A stretch of 64,000 nucleotides of DNA from Zea mays (Eukaryota > Streptophyta > Magnoliopsida > Poales > Poaceae): the NCBI RefSeq assembly GCF_902167145.1, contig NC_050099.1, forward strand, positions 246,028,588 through 246,092,587. The letters are read 5' to 3'. Below, piece by piece: positions 57,781 through 64,000 of this stretch; positions within the stretch are counted from its first letter, which is position 1; each line of letters begins with the position of its first letter. Both the position numbers and the translations under genes were made by a program. Under the pieces are notes generated by a model, which saw only the letters and a list, made by a program, of their open reading frames with translations, had not been told where the DNA came from and did not search any database.

Positions 57781-59632
57781 TGATAGTCGCCTAGAGGGGG
57801 GTGAATAGGGCGAAACTGAAATTTACAAATATAAACACAACTACAAGCCGGGTTAGTGTTAGAAATAAAAACGAGTCCACGAGAGAGAGGGTGCAAAACA
57901 AATCGCAAGCAAATGAAGAGTGTGACACGCGGATTTGTTTTACCGAGGTTCGGTTCTCGCAAACCTACTCCCCGTTGAGGAGGCCACAAAGGTCGGGTCT
58001 CTTTCAACCCTTCCCTCTCTCAAACGGTCCCTCGGACCGAGTGAGCTTCTCTTCTCAAATCACTTGGGAATCAAACTTCCCGCAAGGACCACCACACAAT
58101 TGGTGTCTCTTGCCTCAATTACAAGTGAGTGTTTGATCACAAGAAAGAATGCCAAAGAAAAGAAGCGATCCAAGCGCAAGAGCTCAAATGAACACTACAA
58201 ATCACTCTCTCTAGTCACTAAGGCTTTGTGTGGAGTTGGGAGAGGATTTGATCTCTTTTGGTGTGCTTTGCAATGAATGCTAGCTCTTGTATAGTGGTTG
58301 GAAGCTGGAAAACTTGGATGCCATGAATGGGCTCGCCTCGATGTCCGGTGCACACCGGACATGTACTGTTCAATGTCCGGTGTGCCAGTGCGCGTGTGCC
58401 TAGAGATGGCAACGGGTACAAACCCGCTGGGTTTTGCCGTCCCAAACCCGTACCCGTGAAAAATTTCTATGCCCATTAAAAAACCCGTACCCATGACGGG
58501 TTTGAGATTTTGCCCAAACCCGTACCCATCGGGTTAGCGGGTACCCATGGGTTACCCGCGGGTTTGATCTCTAATATACTTGTTCTTCTCATAATCAATA
58601 AGTATCGTAATGATTAATGATATCATGATCCAAAATCTATGTAATGAACAACGAGTTCATGATTTGGTATAAAAATTATTAGTAAAGAGAATGAAATATA
58701 AATAATAAGTTGTATAATTAAGTAACCTTGCACTAAGTTATCTATCCACCACATATATAACGCTAGTAAAAACTATAATAGCAAGCAAGCAACACTCTCA
58801 CCGACTACTGATACATTAACCGATTGATAAAAAATACGAAGTAAATAAGGAATAACAAGTTTATTGTTCGTTTATAAAATAAAATGATAATATGCACTAG
58901 GTTTGGTCGGGTTTAAAAAACCCACGGGTTCACGGGTTTGGGTACTATAGGAACAAACCCGTACCCATAAACCCGTCGGGTATAGATTTATGCCCATTAA
59001 CAAACCCATGGGTATTAAAATTGACCCAAACCCGTACCCTAATGGGGTAAAAACCCATCGGGTTTCGGGTTTCGGGTACCCATTGCCATCTCTACGTGTG
59101 CCTGACTTCTGCGCGCTTCTGGCGCGCATTAAATGCGCCTGCAGGTGACCGTTGGCGCGAAGTAGCCGTTGCTCCGCAGTCGCACCGGACATGTCCGGTG
59201 AATTATAGCGGAGCAGCCGCTGCGTTTTTCCCGAAGCTGGCGAGTTCCTGAGGCCGCTCTTCCTTGGAGCACCGGACACTGTCCGGTGTACACCGGACAG
59301 TCCGGTGAATTATAGTGGAGTGCCTCTGGAATTTCCCGAAGGTGGCGAGTTTGAGTTGGAGTCCTCTGGTGCACCGGACACTGTCCGGTGGTGCACCGGA
59401 CACTGTCCGGTGTACACCGGACAGTCCGGTGCGCCAGACCAGAGGTGCCTTCGGTTGTCCCTTTGCTCCTTTGTTGAACCCAATGCTTGGTCATTTTATT
59501 GGCTGAGTGTGAACTTTTTACACCTGTATAATCTATACACTTAGGGCAAGCTAGTTAGTCCAATTATTTGTGTTGGGTAATTCAACCACCAAAATCAATT
59601 GGGAAAATAGGTGTAAGCTTAATTCCCTTTCA
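57781..59632 (-). repeat. 5' LTR of outer Sirevirus, rearranged
   Basis: Same termini as 28380-29691. It is longer because of the 694 bp hAT-type insertion and it lacks about 165 bp corresponding to 28930-29094 of its partner. The missing part contains the TATA box and one palindrome cluster (junction near 58329). Confidence 0.9.
58401..59094. mobile_element. hAT-type non-autonomous element in the LTR
   Basis: Terminal inverted repeats TAGAGATGGCAACGGGTAC / GTACCCATTGCCATCTCTA with an exact 8 bp target duplication CGTGTGCC (58393-58400, 59095-59102). Both subterminal regions carry many AACCCGTACCC / GGGTACCCATGGG motifs in both orientations, likely transposase binding sites. The centre is AT-rich and non-coding. 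Confidence 0.92.
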
Positions 59633-59984
59633 CTAAGAAAACAATATTATCTCACACTAGGTATATCTTAGAAATTGGCTTAAGAATATTAAGGACTTGA
59701 TAGTTCCAGGCCTCCAAATATAGCTAAAGCCAGTGAGCTATAGCTTACAAAAATAGTGAAAATATGGAAATCTATCCAAGAACATCGAATATCAAAAGTC
59801 CACAATAAAAAGTGAGTCCAAGGAAAAATATGGTTGAGTCCCTAGATTGTCACGTTTGATATGTCAGGACAAATACACAGAGATCAAGTAATAACAAATC
59901 CAAAATAGCAAAAAAAATCATAACCCCGTGTATTTAAGTTCCTCGCGGGTGTAGTAAATATAAATAAATTATTATTTGTGAGCA
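59633..59984. repeat. Satellite of about 360 bp monomers, right part 1
   Basis: The satellite resumes immediately after the outer Sirevirus with the target copy CTAAG. Same landmarks as on the left (GAGCTATAGCTTACAAAA, AACCCCGTGTATTTAAG, GGGTGTAGTAAAT). Confidence 0.8.
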
Positions 59985-60835
59985 GTGTTTACAAGTCGGA
60001 TGACCAGCTGGTCGAGCTAGAGCAGCGACCAGACGCCTAATCGTGATTAGGGCGACGATTAGGTCGACTAATCGGTCCTGGTTGACCTCTCGTCGTGCGT
60101 TAGTCGTCCTATAGATTTATGGACATATGTATATGTATATAACTATATATTAACTATATAAGCACTGTATTTCTGTAATAATATAGGCATAATTAGTAGC
60201 AGACTAGCAGTAATTCAGTAAAAGTGTAAAACTGAATCCATCCAAAGTCCAAAGTCCAAAGTGAAAGTAATATAGGCATAATTACTAGCAGTAATTCGGT
60301 AAAAAGTATTGCATTACCTGCTGGCTGCTACCTAGAGCATATCAGCATCCAAACAAAATGCATCAACAGCAGCACCAGTGATAATAGAGGGAAGGTAGAC
60401 TGGGAGATAATCAGAGAAGGGAGAGCAGGTGCTACCTTCAGATGAAGGGCTCATCTTCAATTCTTGACTAGGTGACAGATGCCGGAGCACTGGAGTACTG
60501 GACACCGGTGGCAGACGCTGGACGACTGGAGTACTTGGAGCAGAGACGTTGACAGAAACTAGAGAGGACAGAAGAGAGGAGTAGGGTTTACTGGCGGCTG
60601 GGAGGGTTTATGGCGGCTGATTTACTGCTGGAGGGGCGGGCTACTGTAGATGGGCCAAAAACTAGAGTGAAGCCAGGTACCAAAATTGCGACGACAAGAA
60701 ACGACCAGGAAGCTTTCGACCGGACGACTAATCGCCCAGGTCGACGACTAGTCGGACGACTTGAAACCCTAATCGTGTCGTCCACCTAATCGCCCTCTTC
60801 CAGGCGACCAGCCTGAATCGCGATCATAGTAATCA
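59985..60835. mobile_element. Unclassified insertion with related inverted ends
   Basis: It interrupts the satellite after TTTGTGAGCAG. The left GTTTACAAGTCGGATGACC and the inverted right-hand GTTTCAAGTCGTCCGACTAG are similar, and both regions repeat GATTAGG and CGACTAATCG motifs. A clear target duplication was not found. No coding frame is convincing. Possibly a hAT-like non-autonomous element. Confidence 0.45.
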
Positions 60836-61075
60836 AAAATCCAAAATAGCAAAAAAAAAATCATAACCCCATGTATTTAAGTTCCCCACGGGTATAGTAA
60901 ATATAAAGAAATTATTGTTTGTGAGTACAAACTAGCTATGAAAATGTTGTCTCGAACTAAGTACATCCTGATGACCTTAATAGTGTTATAAGAATGCCCG
61001 AGACTCAATAGTTTCGAGCCCCTCAAAACTCATGAAACTAGTGAGTTATAGCTCATAAATATGATGAATTTTGGG
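60836..61075. repeat. Satellite of about 360 bp monomers, right part 2
   Basis: It matches the left monomers through CCAAAATAGCAAAAAA, ATAACCCCATGTATTTAAG, GTGAGTACAAACTAGCTA and AGTGAGTTATAGCTCA, then ends. Confidence 0.75.
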
Positions 61076-61269
61076 ATAGGCTCGTATAAAAACTTTGGAA
61101 AATGGTGTAATCTCAAAACCCAAACCAAATAACCTACTCTATTAAGTAAATTCCAATCCTTTCAAAATAAAGGATCCAAACGACTCCTAAGGGTTTGTTT
61201 GAGAGTACATGTATTGGAGGAGACTGAGAGGGCTAAAATTTTAAACAGTAAGAGATTCTAGCTCTCTAA

Positions 61270-61400
61270 GAGCTAGTTTGGGAGCCATAAAACCGGAGAG
61301 AATTAGAGAGGATATAATCCTCTTTTTATTCAAATTTGAATAAGAAGAGGATTCTGTCTCCTTCAATCCCCTCCGGTTTTGTGTCTCCCAAACTAGTCCT
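61270..61400. mobile_element. Palindromic MITE
   Basis: The left CTAGTTTGGGAGCCATAAAAC and the right CTCCGGTTTTGTGTCTCCC...AAACTAG are inverted copies. A near-palindromic centre (AAGAGGATT, TTCAAATTTGAA) completes it. Target duplications are unclear; it may lie in an older element starting near 61193. Confidence 0.65.
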
Positions 61401-62113
61401 AAATCCCCTCAATTATCCTTACTTCCGAACAAGACTTTTAAGAGAATAATAAAGTTTCTCTCAAGATTTACATTTTCTATACTAACAATAACGAGCCCAA
61501 GTCTATGAATACGAGGTCGTCAGGCCGAAAGCGATCCAGAGAATAGCACAAGAGCAGAAACGGTAGAGCCGCTGGAATCTTATTCTATTCCGGCAAGGGT
61601 CGTATGGGGCATCGCAAACAAAGATTATTAGGCACATCTCCATGGCTTTCCACACTTTTGATTCTTTCCACACACCAAGTCGCTTTCTTTGCTCCCTTTA
61701 TGACGCGCACCTTCCCTCCGCCTTCAACTTAACAGAAGAGCAAAGTAAAAGGTGGCGACGGAGTTAGTGATCTTGACAGAGGTTAATGAAGATGCATGCC
61801 CCCTTAAACTGCATGCTTCTCTTAATTATATATATGTGTATTATGTGCCATCCACATGTGTCTTTGAGATGGAGAGAGGAGGCCGGCGCTGATTCGTCAG
61901 ACATTTGCACGGGGACTCTGAATGATTGGCTGATATATTATTATATGGATTCGACGACTGAATCATGCTTGTGGAGCTTAGCGCATGCCACCTCTGATCG
62001 ATCTCGACAAAAGCTCAGCAACATCTTTCAGCTCTAAAAATGCATACTTTGCATGATAGCTTTTTGGGGACATGTTGCATTGTTGATGTAGACATGTAGG
62101 CATCGTCGACAGC
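61401..62113. other. Intergenic, no gene recognised
   Basis: No domain-bearing frame. An 83-codon frame at 61786-62037 lacks any family resemblance and is treated as chance. Confidence 0.4.
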
Positions 62114-62129
62114 ATTTTGCTGATCGGCC

Positions 62130-62422
62130 GCGAAAGGGCCTCTAGCTGAGTTGGTTAGGTGGTCTGAGTAGCACTCCTCAGGTTCTGGGTTCGACTCCTC
62201 GTGGGAGCGAGTTTCAGGCTGTTGTTAAAAAAATCCCCTCGTCTGTCCCACGCCAAAACACAGGTCTAAGGCTCAGCCCCGATCGCGGTCGTTCTCAATG
62301 GGCTTCGATGCCGCTGTGTATGAGTGGGGCAGGGGTTCGGGGGTTTTCTCGACCTGCATGAGAAAGTCTTTTTCTTATTAAAATGCTCGGGGGTTGTCTT
62401 ACCCGCGCTGGTCGAGTTTTTT
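62130..62422 (+). mobile_element. tRNA-derived SINE
   Basis: The 5' part contains a pol III A box (TAGCTGAGTTGGTTAGG, about 62143-62159) and B box (GGTTCGACTCC, 62188-62198). The 3' end is a short T-run. A 16 bp direct target duplication ATTTTGCTGATCGGCC flanks it (62114-62129 and 62423-62438). It resembles grass Au-type/ZmSINE families; the exact family is not assigned. Confidence 0.9.
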
Positions 62423-62438
62423 ATTTTGCTGATCGGCC

Positions 62439-63215
62439 AGGCAGAGCTACCTGTTGTGTCGTGTGTAAATTATTGCAGGTGTGTGATCACTGATCACCCA
62501 AGTTGAGATTAGCTAGCTAGGGCGAGGGGAAACAATCCTCTTGGGCCACTGCGATTGAATAATGAGTGTATTTATTTATTTATTTTTGGAAAGAGGGAAA
62601 CAAATACAACTTTTTTTATATTCATTTTGTCCTTTGTGTGTTGCATTTGATTGCTGATGTTTCATTGTTGGACACACATATTGGTGGGAGAGGACACCTT
62701 GTTGTAGTCATTTTCTCTCATCTGTTTGTTGCATCTGATGATGTACATCTCTTCTCTGCTATAAAGAAATAGTTTCCATCGTCTCCAAGCACAAATAATG
62801 ATTCAAACTGTAGTTGTTAACTCCAAACCAACATTTACATCCACCTAATCAATAAAACATACATATTTATATTTTATACTCTATATTTAAACATAAATAA
62901 ATAAAACTGTAGCAACATAGAGTTCTGTTTTCATAGTGAGTTGATATTCCATCTACGGTTGTTGAGACATGAGCCACGGGGACACCGGACACCTCCTAGA
63001 CAAGCTATAAAAAAAATAAACATAAACACTCTCTTCTCTTGTGTGCTAAGTGTTTGGTTTTTCAGTAATTTTAGATAACATTTTTTATAGAAATATAGAA
63101 CTAATTAATAAAAAATATATTTTTTTATAATTTATGATTAAAATACAGATGCCTAAATTTTTAGCAAAATTCTAAATTTAAATGGTTGCTTGTCAAACTT
63201 AATATAACTGAACCA
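62439..63215. other. AT-rich intergenic region, possible promoter at right end
   Basis: No coding frame. GCTATAAAAAAAATAAAC at about 63004-63020 is TATA-like and precedes the CT-rich leader of the putative gene to the right. Confidence 0.35.
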
Positions 63216-63225
63216 CCGGCAACCG

Positions 63226-63774
63226 CGTGCTCTCCTCCACAGGACCACCGCCGCCTCCTCCTCCTCCTCTCTGCTGCGGCCGCTGTACCGTCGGTCGCCT
63301 GGACGGGTGCGGCGGCCACGTCTTCGTCTTCATCGTGACCCACGACGGAGAGGACACACACACACACAGAGAGAGAGAGAGGCCTGGCGTCAGGGAGGAA
63401 GACGTCTCGCCTCGTCTCGTCGTCTTCTGCGGCGTCCGTTCTTCAAGCCCTCCCCCGTCGCCCACCAGTAGCCCGCCCGCCCGCTCCCCAAGGAGGACGC
63501 AGCGGTACGGCTCGTCCCCTCTCCTCCGCTTCGCCGACTTTTGGCCGGTCTGCGTGCGGTTGTGCGCCGCCGATCACGTGTTCTTCGTCTTTTTTTCCTT
63601 TTTTATTTCAACTAAGTAATTCTTCAGTGGTACAGGGATTGTATAGTCGTGGGAGCGCTGGTTTTTGGGAGTAAAGGATTTTGATGAAGTTTCGTATTTA
63701 CCAGTCGATTTCTTAACCCGATGCCTGTCGATGGTTTTGACATTTGGATTCAGTATTGTTCTTCAGAGGATTTA

Positions 63775-63815
<41 letters not shown>

Positions 63816-64000
63816 TACCTCCCGAAATCTGTTTAATTTCTAGTTTGGAGGCGTGCTGTGGATTCAAAACCGCATCTGTCTGATACTGATAAATATGGGG
63901 AAATCCATGCGACATGCTAAAAACTATAGCGTTGAGAGGCTAATTTTCTTGCCGCTTGATCGATGCAGGTTTGCCATGAGAAGACAGCTTTGGTTGTGCC
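63226..64000 (+). other. Putative 5' end of a gene running off the window
   Basis: 63226-63600 is GC/CT-rich with (CA)n and (GA)n tracts, typical of a grass 5' UTR. An intron would follow, containing the C-run, and end at the acceptor GATCGATGCAG (63968). An ATG at 63976 opens a frame (MRRQLWLC) that runs off the edge. Product not identifiable. Confidence 0.4.
63781..63815. repeat. Homopolymer run of 35 C
   Basis: An uninterrupted C-tract lies in the putative intron. Such a run can form i-motif or G-quadruplex structures and is error-prone in sequencing, so its length is uncertain. Confidence 0.9.

Larger units (their letters stand above)
28380..59632 (-). mobile_element. Outer Sirevirus (Ty1/copia), split by two later retrotransposons
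   Basis: It is bounded by LTRs 28380-29691 (3') and 57781-59632 (5'), flanked by CTAAG on both sides (28375-28379, 59633-59637). The internal parts are 29692-31230, 40686-44829 and 56644-57780, and they rejoin in order across the two insertions. Without the later insertions it would be close to 9 kb. Its gag has a frameshift and pol has a stop, so it is inactive. The satellite resumes directly after the right target copy. Confidence 0.93.

Noticed and set aside
61786..62037. 83-codon frame as a small secreted protein gene
   Set aside because: A hydrophobic start is present, but there is no family resemblance, no splice or promoter context, and the surrounding DNA is plain intergenic.

Overview
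The window looks like nuclear DNA of a large-genome grass, most likely maize (Zea) or a close relative. It contains spliced plant genes separated by dense layers of transposons. The Copia elements carry repeated CACCGGACAGTCCGGTG palindromes in the LTR and many polypurine tracts before the 3' LTR, which is the signature of grass Sireviruses. No bacterial, viral or organellar genes are visible.

Layout. 1-616 is the 3' part of a Sirevirus-type LTR. 1.8-4.65 kb (+) is MED17, a Mediator subunit, in eight exons. 5.6-8.9 kb is a cluster of MITEs, including a hAT MITE nested in a Tourist MITE and two inverted copies of one Stowaway-type MITE. 9.35-14.4 kb (+) is a VIN3-like PHD/FNIII/VID gene in four coding exons. 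Converging on it (-) is a USP plus protein-kinase gene at 15.43-18.93 kb. Directly upstream of that gene sits a complete PIF/Harbinger transposon (19183-23219) with both of its genes, TIRs and a TTA target duplication. Beyond it lie a 3.1 kb insert (a WDR5-like gene fragment behind a minisatellite) and a second copy of the Harbinger flank that has no Harbinger in it.

From 26.9 kb a degenerate satellite with monomers of about 360 bp begins. It is split by a 31 kb retrotransposon nest that can be read base by base. A Sirevirus (28380-59632, minus, TSD CTAAG) was hit by a second Sirevirus (31231-40685, TSD CTTGG) and by a Ty3/gypsy chromovirus (44830-56643, TSD TGTAG). Its own 5' LTR carries a 694 bp hAT-type element (TSD CGTGTGCC). 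The inner Sirevirus has long open gag and pol frames. The chromovirus is open except for one in-frame stop in gag, and it carries an additional 337-codon ORF between its PBS and gag.

The right end (61-64 kb) holds a palindromic MITE, a tRNA-derived SINE with a 16 bp target duplication, a run of 35 C and what looks like the 5' end of another plus-strand gene.

The three host genes do not form a pathway or operon: MED17 is general transcription machinery, the VIN3-like gene belongs to PRC2-linked silencing, and the kinase is a cytoplasmic signalling type. The most unusual observations are the extra chromovirus ORF, the empty-site paralogue next to an apparently complete Harbinger element, and the WDR5-derived chimeric transcription unit.
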